Assembly (NCBI GenBank): GCA_022414725.1
Contig: CM039466.1
Coordinates: 19,847,970-19,911,969, forward strand
From: Microglena sp. YARC
Lineage: Eukaryota > Chlorophyta > Chlorophyceae > Chlamydomonadales > Chlamydomonadaceae
DNA: 64,000 bases
Reading direction: 5' to 3'
The notes below the pieces were generated by a model that saw only the letters and a program-made list of their open reading frames with translations, was not told the DNA's origin and did no database searches. The position numbers and the translations under genes were made by a program. Positions 1 to 12,241 of the stretch are shown here, piece after piece. How positions within the stretch are numbered: position 1 is the first letter of the stretch; each line of letters opens with the position of its first letter.

Positions 1-135
1 CCCAACTACATCCACACCTGCATCCACCCACACCAGCACCAGCACCTCCCCCACTCAATACCAGCACCAGCATCTCCCCCACTCAATACCAGCCCCCCCC
101 CCCCCCCCCCCACACACACACACAAACACACAGAC
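1..135. repeat. Low-complexity C-rich and CA tract
   Basis: Two near-identical copies of a CACC/AGCACC-rich phrase ending in CCCACTCAATACC are followed by an uninterrupted run of about 20 C and then a (CA)n run. It lies directly downstream of the donor site of the minus-strand exon at 140-206, so it is intron sequence of that gene. Confidence 0.85.
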
Positions 136-139
136 TTAC

Positions 140-2316
140 ATGCTCAGAGAACGCCCTGATTCTGTCCAGCAGTGCTCCTGCGTTGTTTTGCACCACCTCC
201 AGAGCCCTGGAAATACAGAGAGATAATACAGAGATATGATATAGAGATGATATATGCTGTCCCAACCCCAATCGAGCCCACGTTGTGGCAAATTATCTTA
301 TAACTACAGTCCAGTTTTTAATCTATCTAATGGATATTTGGCAATTTGGTGGCTAGGTTAGATTCACCAGATTCACCATATTTATTGATTCTTATCTAGT
401 TTTTATCTTTCTAATGGATCTTTGGGTGACCATTTGTGGCTAGGTTAGATACACCAGATTCACCATATGCACCTGAATCACCATTTGTATTGACTCCTAT
501 CTGGATTTTAATCTATCTAATGGATATTTGGCAATTGGGTGGCTAGGTTAGATAAATCAGATGCACCAGATGCGACAGAATCACCATTGTTTATTTCTAT
601 CTGTGTTTTACTCTATCTAATGGATCTTCGGCAATTTGGTGGCTAAGTTAGATAGACCAGATTCACTAGATGCACCAGATGCACCAGAATCACTAGTTGC
701 CCCTTTTGTACTGACTCCTATTCAGTTTTTAATCTATCTAATGGGTATTTGGGAGTCTTTCTGGTGGCTAGGTTAGATACACCAGATTCACTAGATGCAC
801 CAGAATCACCAGAATCACTAGTTGCCCCATTTGTATTGACTCCTATTCAGTTTTTAATCTATCTAATGGGTATTTAAGAGACCTTCTGGTGGCTAGGTTA
901 GATACACCAGAATCACCAGGGTCACCAGAAACACCAGAATCACCATATTCATTGACTCTTGTGTAGTTTTTAATCTATCTAATGGATATTTGGGTGACCA
1001 TTTGGTGACTAAGTTAGACACATCAGATGCACCAGATGCACCAGAATCACCGTTTGTATTGATTCTCATCTAGTTTTTAATCTATCTCATTGATATTTAA
1101 CAATTTGTTGGCTAGGTTATATACACCAGACGCACCAAAAATACCAGAATCACCATTTGTATTGACTCCTATCTGGTTTTTAATCTATCTAATGGATATT
1201 TGACCAATTGGTGGCTAGGTTAGATAAACCAGATGCGCCAGATGCACCAGAATCAACAGAGTCGCTATTTGTATTGACTCCTATCTGTTTTTTAATCTAT
1301 CTAATGGATATTTGGAAGACCATTTTGTGGCTAGGTTAGATACACCAGATTCACCAGATGCACCATGTGTATTGATTCTTATCCAGTTTAAATTTATCTA
1401 ATGGATGTTTGACAATTAGGTGGCTTGGCTAGATAAATCAGATGCACCAGATGCGCCAGAATCACCAGAATCACCATTTGTATTGACTCCAATCCAGTGT
1501 GTTAATCTATCTAATGGATATTTGGGTGACCATTTGGTGGCTAGGTTAGATACACCAGATTCACATGATGCACCAGAATCACCATTTGTATTGACACCCA
1601 TCTAGAGTTTAATCTATTGAATGGATCTGTGGGTGATAATTTGGTGCCTAGGTTAGATACACCAGATGCACCAGTGGCGCCAGAATCACCATTTGTACTG
1701 ACTCTTATCTGGTTTTTAATCTTTCTAATGGATATTTGACAATTTGGTGGCTAGGTTAGATACACCAGAATCACAAGATGCAAATGTATTATTATTATTA
1801 TTCCCCATAACGATTTGGGGCCAAACCAAGCATCGGTGGATTCACAACAGCACACAACAGAGCATAGAACATGCTTTTTGTTTTTTGGGACGCGTCGCCA
1901 TTCCGTTGCTGCCTGGCAATGCATGGGTCTGGCTAAACTAGTCGTAAATGCCCCCTAAACCCCCCCCCAGGCTCTGCGCTTCGTCAATTGCCTCTACGAT
2001 CAGCAACCCCCACGACCCCCACACACACTCACACCACCACCACCACACACACACACAACTGTCCCTACAATCAGCCCCCCCCCCCCCCCTTTCTCCACCA
2101 CCCACCCACCCACTTATGAGAGCTCACCTTCTGTAGTGGCCACCCACCACATCAGCAACTCGGTCTCCAGTCTCTGCCATCGCCTGATCTATCTGGGCCT
2201 CGTAGACCGCCATGAATGGCAGCAAACAGCGCTCATACAAGTAAAGTGCCCCTTTGGTACGAGGGTGCCAAAGGAAGATTACCAGCAGAAACTTGGACTC
2301 CCAATAAAGAGGCAAC
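140..2316 (-). CDS. HVA22/REEP (TB2/DP1) family protein, two internal exons of a partial gene
   Basis: Two minus-strand exons are supported: 2316-2128 (189 nt) and 206-140 (67 nt). The first has a TTTTACAG acceptor and a GTGAGC donor; the second has a TTTCCAG acceptor and a GTAAGT donor. Phases agree: the codon AG|G spans the intron and gives ...GGHYR-R-ALEVVQ. The first exon encodes LPLYWESKFLLVIFLWHP, then RTKGALYLYERCLLPFM and an acidic amphipathic stretch. This is the conserved core of the TB2/DP1/HVA22 family, ER membrane proteins with hairpin segments that shape tubular ER and act in trafficking. The 5' exons should lie to the right (between 2317 and about 7.1 kb) but I could not locate them among the satellites; the 3' end is before the window. 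The family call rests on the core motif only. It is divergently arranged with the CIA30 gene. Confidence 0.72.
290..1790. repeat. Satellite A, about 14 units of 100-125 bp
   Basis: A phrase like GGTGGCTAGGTTAGATACAC recurs roughly every 100-125 bp, each time followed by TTTTTAATCTATCTAATGG and a stretch of short ATGCACCAG / ATTCACCAG words of variable copy number. So a 9-bp sub-repeat varies inside a longer unit. The array fills the intron between the two HVA22-like exons. Open frames through it follow the repeat and are not genes. Confidence 0.9.
1791..2127. other. Intron remainder with CAC and C-run low complexity
   Basis: About 340 bp between satellite A and the HVA22-like exon. It has a (CAC/CACA)n stretch near 2017-2060 and a C-run near 2075-2090. 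I see no exon or RNA gene. Confidence 0.6.
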
Positions 2317-2534
2317 CTGTAAAATTGAAGCAAAGCATGACTTGATCAGGACCGATTTGGGCTCATGAATAGCTGCATGTGCATGTGCATGTGCATGGTA
2401 TGGTATCTATTGATGGGATGGTATAGCATTGCTTGATCAGGACCTGCTTAGCCACAGGAATAGCTGCATGTCTTTTTTATGTTATGGTGTGTGTTGACCT
2501 GGACCTGTTTGGGCTTATGAATAGCAGATAGTGC

Positions 2535-2850
2535 AAAGCGCTCATACATGTAAAGGGCCCCTTTGGTACAAGGATGCCAAAATGATAACCAGCAGAAACT
2601 TAGACTCCCAATGAAGAGGCAACCTGCAACATTGGGTAAAAGCAAGGGTTGGCTGAAAAACCATGTAACAATCCAATCCAATAAAGAGGCAACCTGCAAT
2701 ATTGGGGCATAGCAAGGGTTGGCTGAAAAACCATGTAACAATCCAATCCAATAAAGAGGCAACCTGCAACAATGGGGCAAAGCATGGGTTGGCTGAAAAA
2801 CCATGTAACAATTCAATCCAATAAAGAGGTAACCTGCAACACAGGGGTAT
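2535..2850 (-). repeat. 70-bp minisatellite made of splice acceptor plus exon start
   Basis: Three head-to-tail 70-bp units, plus a longer partial copy at 2535-2622, repeat the 3' splice site and the first coding bases of the HVA22-like exon at 2128-2316. On the minus strand each unit reads a TGCAG acceptor, then GTTGCCTCTTTATTGG, then an intron-like tail containing AAAACCATGTAACAATCC in plus orientation. The 2535-2622 copy extends about 75 bp into the exon, with indels that break the frame. These are decayed pseudo-exons in the upstream intron. Confidence 0.8.
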
Positions 2851-2854
2851 GGCA

Positions 2855-3075
2855 TAGCTTGATCAGGACCTATTTGATTGGGGTATGGTATGGAATGGCT
2901 TGATCAGGACCTATTTGATTGGGGTATGGTATGGAATGGTATGGCATGGCTTGATCAGGACCTATTTGATTGGGGTATGGTATGGAATGGTATGGCATGG
3001 CTTGATCAGGACCTATTTGATTGGGGTATGGTATGGCATGGTATGGCATGGCTTGATCAAGACCGATTTGGGCTC
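2855..3075. repeat. 51-bp tandem repeat, about 4 units
   Basis: Units contain GCTTGATCAGGACC, TATTTGATTGGGG and short TATGG/CATGG words. The length is a multiple of three, so several frames stay open with a repeated Trp/Met/Gly-rich peptide; this is not evidence of a gene. Confidence 0.85.
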
Positions 3076-3129
3076 ATGAATTGCAGATAGTGCAAAGCGC
3101 TCATATAAGTAAAGAATAAGTAAAGGGCG

Positions 3130-4440
3130 CCTTTATGACTAAGACATGGGTCAAGCCAGACAAATTATCCATCACCCATAGTACACACAGCTCTGGTCAG
3201 CCGTACCCACATATCCAGCAGTACACTCAGCACCAACAGTACCAGCTGTACTCTAGTACTAGCAGTACACACAGCAACAGCAGTACACACAGCACTCACC
3301 AGGATAAGGTTGTGTCATTGACAGCCCTTATAGAGGACAGCAAAACAAAGACGAGGCAATACAATGAGCAAGGCATGGGTCAAGCCAGTTGAAACAGCGT
3401 TCACTTGCAGTACACACAGCAACAGCAGTACACACAGTACCAGCGGTACACACAGCACTCACCAGGATAAGGTTGTGTCAGTGATCCCACTTATAGCCGC
3501 CAGCAAACCAAAGACGAGCCAGTACAATGGGCAAGGCATGGGTCAAGCCAGTTGAAACAGCATTCACCCGCAGTACACACAGCAACTAGCAGTACATATG
3601 GTACCAGCAGTACACACAGCAGCAAAATATACACAGTATCAGCAGTACATACAGCACTCACCAGGATAAGGTTGCGTCATTGACAGCACTTCTAGACACC
3701 AGCAAACCAAAGACGAGCCAGCGCAATGGGCAAGGCATGGGTCAGGACAGTTGAAACATCATTCACCCGCAGTACACACAGCAACAGCAGTACACACAGC
3801 ACCAAATTAGACACAGGACCAGCAGTACATACAGCACTCACCAGGATAAGGTAGCGTCAGTGATCGCACTTGTAGCCGCCAGCAAAACAATGACGAGCCA
3901 ATACAACGGGAACGCATGGGTTAGGCCAGTTGAAACAGCATTCATCCGCAGCACACACAGCAACTAGCAGGACACATAGTACCAGCAGTACACACAGCAG
4001 CAAAATAGACACAGTACCAGCAGTACATACAGCACTCACCAGGATGAGACTGTGTCATTGGCAGCACTTGTAGAAGCCAGCAAACCAAAGACGAGCCAAT
4101 TAAAACAGCATTCACCCGCATTCCATACAGCAACTATCAGTACACACAGTATCAGCAGTTCATCCAGCACTCACCAGCATAAGGTAGCGTCAGTGATCGC
4201 ACTTATATATAGCCGCCAGCAAAACAAAGACGAGGCAATACAATGGGCAAGGCATGGGTCAGGGCAGATGAAACAGCATTCACCTGCAGGACACACAGCA
4301 ACTAGCAGTACACATAGTACCAGCAGTACACACAGCACCCAAAATAGACACAGCACTCACCAGGATAAGGTAGCGTCAGTGATTGCACTTGTAGCCGCCA
4401 ACAACCCAAAGACGAGCCAGTACATGCACCACTGGCGCTC
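3130..4440. repeat. Satellite B, about 7 units of 136-198 bp
   Basis: The word CACCAGGATAAGGT recurs near 3299, 3461, 3657, 3837, 4035, 4171 (CACCAGCATAAGGT variant) and 4357. Between copies are variable runs of CAGTACACACAG words and the phrase AAGACGAGCCAGTACAATGG. Unit length varies because the CAGTACACA sub-repeat expands and contracts. Confidence 0.85.
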
Positions 4441-4499
4441 CAGATCAGCATCTGAAACTGAGATGGCCTTGAACGTTTGGTATGCGGGCCAAAGGTATC

Positions 4500-5780
4500 C
4501 AAACATGATTCTGCACATCGCAGTTCAAGAGAGAGAGCAGGGCAAACTACTAAATGGTCCTGTTTTTGGTAGGGGTGCTAGCCACACTGACGTTTGGTAG
4601 GCAGGCCATAGGTAGCCAATAATGATTCTGCACATCGCTGTTCATGAGAGAGCAGGGGAATTTATTAAATGGACGTGATTTTGATGATGCAAGCCACACG
4701 GACGATGGGTTTGCAGTCCATAGGTTGCCAAACATGATTCTGCACATTGCAGTTCAAGAGAGAGCAGGGGGAAATATTAAATGGACGTGTTTTTGGTAGG
4801 TGTGCCAGCCACGGTAGGTGTGCCAGCCACATTGACATTTCATAGGAAGGCCATAGGTAGCCAAACATGATTCTGCACGTAGCAGTTCAAGAGAGAGCGG
4901 GAGGAATTTTTGAATGGACGTGTTTTTTGTAGGTTTGCGAGCGACACGGACGTTTTTTATACGGGCAACAGGTGACCAAACATGATTCTGCACATCGCAG
5001 TTCAAGAGAGAGCAGGGGGAAATTAATAAATCCTAAATGGACATGTTTTCGGTGTGCAAGCCACACACACATTTGTTTGCAACGGTTGCAGGAAACAGGT
5101 AGTTAAACATGATTCTGCACATCGCAGTTTAAGAGAGAGAGCAGGGCAAACTATTTAACATACGTCTAATTGGTAGGCAACAACCTCATGTTCCGTTGCA
5201 AGCCACAAGAGCATTTGGTATGCTGTTCACAGGTAGCCAAACATTATTCTGCACATCGCAGTTCAAGAGAGAGCAGGTCGAATAATAAAACGGACATGCT
5301 ATTGGTAGGCAACATCCTCAGGTTCCGTAAAAAGCCACAAGAACGTTTGGTATGCTGGCCACAGGTTGCAAATAATGATTATGCACATCTCAGTTCAAAA
5401 GAGAGCAGGGGGGAATATTAAATGGACATGTTATTGGTAGGCAACCACATCAGATACCATAGCAAGCCACAGCCATAGCAAACATGATTCTGCACATCAC
5501 TGTATCATAAGGGAGAGCAGGGATAAAATTAAGAATGCTGTCTGCTTGTGCAAATGCGGTCTGCTTGTGCAAATGTGCGTGTTTTCGATTGGGGTTCGTG
5601 CAAATGTGCTTGTTTACGGTCTGTTTGTGACAAATGCAAAGCACAGGTAACGAATAATGATTCTGCTCGTTGCAGTTAAAGATAATCAAAAAGGGGGGGA
5701 AATTGCTAGGCATGTTATTGGTGTGCAGCAGCAAGAAAGTTTGTTTGTGACAATTGCAGGCCGCGGGAACAACAAAAAGC
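4500..5780. repeat. Satellite C, about 10 units of 106-174 bp
   Basis: CATGATTCTGCACATCGCAG followed by TTCAAGAGAGAGCAGGGG recurs about every 106-135 bp, with a degenerate last unit at 5650-5780. It directly follows satellite B, and the junction near 4430-4500 is abrupt. Confidence 0.85.
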
Positions 5781-5819
5781 TGATCAATCCTCATTTCATC
5801 CATCCATATACATCAGGCT

Positions 5820-6215
5820 AAGATGCGCATACACAAATGCACACGCTTGAATGCAGACGCAGGCATGCAAACACACTTTCATATGAATGCACGCACACAT
5901 GCACAAAAACACAAGACCACAAACACACATACACACATGCACAAACATGAACGCATGCATGCACATAGACACACACACAATTGCGTGCACATGCACGTAC
6001 ACACACAGGCACATACACACACACAATTGCATGCACATGCACGTAAAAACACATGCACATACGCACACACACACACACAAATACTTGCATGCACATACAC
6101 ATGCACACACACCAGCATGCACACGCACACAGACACACACTTGAACGCACGAGTGCGCACACATACATAAACACCCGCATACACATGCACACACATACAC
6201 ATTAACACAAAGTTA
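5820..6215. repeat. CA/GCA-rich microsatellite block
   Basis: About 400 bp of ACACAC and ATGCAC words. Long open frames exist on both strands but consist only of Cys/Val/His/Thr repeats. Confidence 0.9.
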
Positions 6216-7203
6216 TGCACAGTAGAGCCTCTTAGAGAATCTGGGCAGGAGGATTCCTAGCAAGGGTCTGCAGGCGGCCCTCCCCCAAAGCGTCTGTACT
6301 GACTAAGAGTGAAGTACTGACGAAGAGTGACTCACATCAAGGGGCCACATGTGGCCCTCCCCAGCAGCATCTCAACTGAATCAGAGTGCAGTACAGATGA
6401 AACACTTTCTCTTTTTCCAAGAGCGGAGTACACTAATCCAGAGATGCTAATGAAGCTGTGTAGGGTCAGGGTTCACCCCACCCTGTTTCTTCTGCCTCCA
6501 GTCACACTTTTTTCTGCCTGAAGCCTTTTGTCTCTTTCTTTCTGTAGATATCAATGTTGTAGACCAGCAGTGCGAATAAGTTGATACCAGACCGCTAGCA
6601 AGGGTTTCTGACTAAGCGAGCCAACGAGGAAAAGTGGTCCAAGGTGAAGAAGAAGAAGAAGAAGAAGAAGGCTAAGTTTTTGAATATGGCGCCGGGAAGC
6701 AAGGAGAAAAATGCAACGCGATTCAGGCAAGAAATTATATGCAAAAGCTGGTGGAAGCTTGGTGAAGTGTCATTGGCAACAAGATGCTAGCTGTCAGTCG
6801 CGTTCCTGGTGTAACCGTCGCGGTCGGGCTCAGATCAGAAATTCAGAACCAGAGGGGGGAATGACCGGAGAATGACAACACGAGCTCGTAGTACCGATAA
6901 CTGTCCACCGTCCTGGTCCAGGTGGATCGGCCAGGTCAGACAAAGGCCAGATCAGACTGACCTAGTACGCAGACTTCGTCTCAGCCACTCCTCCTCTCCC
7001 TTCGATCGTCCTATCAGCCATTGCGCTTTTGTGTTGTCACATTGTTCCGGTAGCTGCAATAAACGGACTAGCCCATAACCTCTCCGACAGTCAGCTTCCA
7101 ATTTCACGGCACCTTGCTCGGCAGCCCCAGCCCACCCCCTCCCTTCTTTCATAGCCCCTGACTTTCGCCTTGCATCACCAATTTCTCGCCGAGCCAATTT
7201 GTC
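6216..7203. promoter_or_regulatory. Intergenic region upstream of the CIA30 gene
   Basis: No exon is supported here. It contains an (AAG)n run near 6646-6669 and GC-richer, non-repetitive DNA from about 6670 to the ATG at 7204, including pyrimidine-rich stretches near 7080-7190. It probably holds the 5' UTR and promoter of the CIA30 gene and possibly first exons of the divergent HVA22-like gene. No specific element is assigned. Confidence 0.35.
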
Positions 7204-9364
7204 ATGAGCGCTGGGATAATTCGGGACGCTCTGAGCCAGGCGATCCAGGCTGGCGCCCCCCTCTTCAACCAAGGCAGGCCTGACCAGTGCTATGATCTGT
7301 ACAGGGCTACAGCAGCAGTTCTGCTGGAGGCTGGGGTAGCTACGGAATCTGAGGCGGAGGTGTTGAGGTGGGGGCTGAAGAGTGCATGGGGGGGAGGATA
7401 CATGTGTCAATGCCACGTGTGTGTGTGCGTGCACGCATGCATGTGTGTGTGTGCATGTGCGTGCGTGTGCTTTTGCGTGTGCGTGTGCGTGTGTGTGGGG
7501 GGCTTGCTATGGAATCTGAGGTGGAGATGTAAATGCAGGGAATGCATGGTGGGAAATGCATCATGCCACATGGCGTGCGTGTGTGTGTGTGCGAGTGAGT
7601 TTGTTACCCAATACCACATGGTGCCTACATGGTTCAAAATCCTGCACTGATGCGTGTTTTTATTTTTGTGTGTATGAATATTTTGTTTTGTTTTGTTTTG
7701 TGTGTGTATGTGAATTTGATCAAGTGTTCAAAGCAATATGCTTTTTTGTTTCGCACTGTACTAATGTGCAATGGTGTGTATGTTTGCATGTAATCATGTT
7801 TGTATGTATCATGTTTGTATGGATGGATGGATGGATGGATGGATGGATGGATGGATGGATGGATGGATGGATGGATGGATGGATGGATGGATGGATGGAT
7901 GGATGGATGGATGGATGGATGGATGGATGGATGGATGGATGGATGGATGGATGGATGGATGGATGGATGGATGGATGGATGGATGGATGGATGGATGTTT
8001 ATCAGCCAAACCTAAAGCAACCTCGTGCACCTTGGAGCTACCGTATTAAGCTTTCTAGCGCTGCTGAATATTTTTAGGCTTAGCCCAGTGGCTGGCTCAG
8101 GGAGCTGCCTAGAAGCTGCTGCTTGTAGCCGAAATGGAAAACAGTGATTCTGGTTCCAAGATTGACGGGCGATGTATCACAACTCATAAATCAATAAATC
8201 AATAAATAAACAAATAAATAAATAATCAAAAGTGCCTTATTACGAGGCGTGAGGTTGAGGGGGCCAGCCCGTTTGCTTGCACTGGGGCCAACCGTCAGTG
8301 CGATAACCTTGTATGGTCGTTCAGTGACAAAATCGAACTTGTGCTATTGGACCCCCATGCTGGTATGTTAAAGGTTAGGACCCCTGAAAAAGGTTAGGAC
8401 CCCCAAAATCGAGCTTGTCCTATTGGACCCCCAAGCTGGTATGTTGAAGGTTAGGGCCCCCCAAAAGGTTAGGACCCCCAAAATCGAACTTGTCCTATTG
8501 GACCCCCAAGCTGGTATGTTAAAGGCTAGGACCCCCGAAAAAGGTTAGGACCCCCAAAATCGAACATGTCCGATTGGACCCCCAAGCTGATATGTTGAAG
8601 GTTAGGGCCCCACCCAAAGGTTAGGACCCCCAAAATCGAACTTGTCCTATTGGACCCCCAAGCTGGTATGTATAAGGCTAGGACCCCCAAAAATGTAAGG
8701 ACCCCCAAAATCGAACATGTCCGATTGGACCCTCAAGCTGGTATGTTGAAGGCTAGGACCCCCCAAAATGTAAGGACCTTCATAATCGAACCTGTCCGAT
8801 TGGACCCCAAGCTGGTATGTTTAAGGTTAGGACCCCCGAAAAAGGTTAGGACCCCCAAACACTCAGACCTAGACACACACACTCAGACCTAAACACACAC
8901 CTAGACCTACACACACACACAGACCTAAAAACACATCAAGACCTAGATGCGCACACGTAGACCTAGACACATACACTCAAACCTAGACACACACACACAC
9001 AGACCTAGGCACAAACACTCAGACCTAGACACACACACACAGACCTAGACACACACACTCAAACCTAGACACACACACTCAGACCTAAACACACACACAC
9101 ACAGACCTAGGCACAAACTCTCAGACCTAGACACACACACACAGACCTAGACACACACACTCAGACCTAAACACACACCTAGACCTACACACACATACAC
9201 ACAGACCTACACACACATCAAGACCTAGACACACACACTCAGACCTAGACACATACACTCAGACCTAGACACACACACGCAGACCCAAACACACACACAA
9301 ACAGACCTAGGCACAAACACTCAGACCTAGACACACACACTAAGATCTAAACACACACATAGAC

Positions 9365-9404
<40 letters not shown>

Positions 9405-9879
9405 CTACAAAAACATCCAGACCTAGACCTAGATGCGCTCACGTAGACTCAGCCATACACACGCATACCTACTCACACGCACACACATATACTAACATAC
9501 ACACTCACCACACGCAAACACATACTCATACACCCAGTACTCTAGTACCAACACTTACACACACTCATTCTTCTAGTCTCAGGACTGCCACCATGCAATC
9601 CAGCAGTCAGAGCAATCCATCGGATGCAGCATGCTTTTGATTCTGTCCTTGATATGATTGCTGCAAGCGCACACACCTTAACACGCACCCACACGTCCCC
9701 ACACCACCCCACACCAACACACCCCACACCACACCACCCACCCCAGGACTTCCACCATGCAATCCAGCAGTCAGAGCGATCCATCGGATGCAGCATGGAC
9801 CATGAGGAGGGCCTTTGCCTCTGTTCTTGATAGAACTGCTGCAAGCACACACATCTGCAAACACACGCACATGCACACG

Positions 9880-9912
<33 letters not shown>

Positions 9913-10149
9913 ATTCCCGCTCCCCCCCCCCCCCCCCACACACACCCCACACACCTACACACGCACACACTCACGCGCCCCCCCACCCCCCCCCCCCACA
10001 CACACACCACACACACCACCACACTACCCCACCTCAGGACTGCCATCAGGCACACCCCACACACTCACGCACACACCTGCACACACACACACACAGACAC
10101 ACCACACCACACACATACACCTACACACACACACGCACACACTCACACA

Positions 10150-10181
<32 letters not shown>

Positions 10182-11296
10182 CACACCTACACACACATGC
10201 GCACACACACACACACACACACCCCATCCCACCCCACCACACCACACACACCACACACACCGCCACACCCCACACCACCCACCCCAGGACTGCCATCATG
10301 CAATCCAGCAGTCAGAGCGACCCATCGGATGCAGCATGGACCATGAGGAGGGCCTTTGATTCTGTTATTGACCGGACTGTAGCAAGCGCCCCCCTCCCCC
10401 CTCCCCCCCCCACACACACCCACACACATACACCACACCCCACATCCACACCCACACCCACACCCACACCCACACCCACACCCACACCCACACCCACACC
10501 CACACCCACCTCAGGACTGCCATCAGGGACACCCCACATACTCCCCCCCACACACACACCCTCTCAGGACTGCCATCATGCAATCCAGCAGTCAGAGCGA
10601 CCCATCAGATGCAGCATGGACCATGAGGAGGGCCTTTGATTCTGTACTCGATGGGACTGCTGCAAGCGTGGCCAAAGTATCAACAATCGTTGACTCTGGG
10701 GCTGCCGATTGGGACATACTAGACTTCACGGGTGGTCTGGAGGCTGGGGGAGGGCCGCGATGGGGCAGCATGGATGATGGTGTGATGGGCGGCATGTCGC
10801 AAAGCCGCATGGCGTGGGATGCAAGTGAAAAGGCAGCTGTGTTTTTTAGGTGCGGATGGATGGACGGGTGGGTTTCAGGCATGGGTAGGGGGCTCAGGTC
10901 TGGGTGGGGTGGCTGGGGTTCAGGTCAGGGTGGCTGGGGGTGGGCCGTGATAGGGCAGCATGGACCATGGTGTGATGGGCGGCATGTTGCAAAGCCGCAT
11001 GGCGTGGGATGCTAGTGAAAAGGCAGCCGTGTTTTCAGATGCGGATGGATGGACGGGTGGGTTTCAGGCTTGGGTGGAATGGGTGGGTTTAGGTACGGGT
11101 GGAGTGGGTTGGGTTCAGGTCAAGGTGGCTGGGGGTGGGCTGCGATAGGGCAGCATGGACGATGGTGTGATGGGCGGCATGTCACGAAGCCGCATGGCGT
11201 GGGATGCAAGTGAAAAGGCAGCTGTGTTTTCAGGTGCGCATTAACTCAGTTAAGCCAAGGGCATATTTGGAGTCCAGTAAGGCACCAAGGAAGTCG

Positions 11297-11347
<51 letters not shown>

Positions 11348-11946
11348 ATGTAACTTACTCCCCCCACCCCCCCCTCCCCCCTCCTCTCCCCCCTCTCCCC
11401 TCCCGGTGGCGTGAGCCCCCAGATTCGTCCTTTGTCTGTTTGTCCGACCGACTGACGGACCCAAAATTGAAGCCTGACACGTTAGCCAACTGCCTCATAA
11501 CTCACTGGCTTCGGTCAGCTCCAGTCCGTTGCCACCTGTCGTTCTGTTGCCAACACACTCTGCCAATTTCCCGCGTCGCTTGCGACGCTGCATTGGACTT
11601 GTTATAGCCATTTAGCGGATGATTGGGATCTGGGTTCCGAAACGCTTTGTAGTTTGTAGTTTGTAGAGCCTAAACCGCATAGTTGTTTTTAATTATGTAA
11701 CAGCCTTGTAGCAGCTGCACTTTTTTCCTACCTCTTCCACTCATAATTGTGACTCTCCAGGTTGTCAACGAACGAGGCTTGTGAATTCTTACATGATGGC
11801 CTGAGAATCGAGATTTCTGATCATTTCTGAAAAATTTGAGAAATGTCGGAAATTTGCCTGGAAAAATGCAGGTACAAACTACGAAGTACAAGACCCAAAC
11901 CCAAATCATCAGCTGAATTTCTATGAGGAAAAGAAGCAGTGTCTTT

Positions 11947-11983
<37 letters not shown>

Positions 11984-12032
11984 CAACCAACTAACTAACT
12001 AACTAACTAACTAACTGACTAACTGACTAACC

Positions 12033-12067
<35 letters not shown>

Positions 12068-12196
12068 CAACTAACCAACTAACGGCAATTAACAGCTTTT
12101 TGACCCCAAATATAAATCCAAGAGGTTACCTAACTAACTGACTAACTAAATAAATTAATAACAGCTTTTTTGACCCCTAACATAACCCCCGAGAGG

Positions 12197-12241
<45 letters not shown>

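Noticed and set aside
2448..3090. Open frames with repeated motifs near the HVA22-like exon
   Set aside because: They arise from the 70-bp and 51-bp repeats; the only supported coding part is the exon at 2128-2316.
5796..6220. 100-130 codon frames on both strands
   Set aside because: They consist of CA-repeat translations rich in Cys/Val or His/Thr and have no domain.
7800..8050. Long plus and minus open frames across the GGAT tract
   Set aside because: They are pure tetranucleotide translations (Trp-Met-Asp-Gly, Ile-His-Pro-Ser) with no flanking gene structure.
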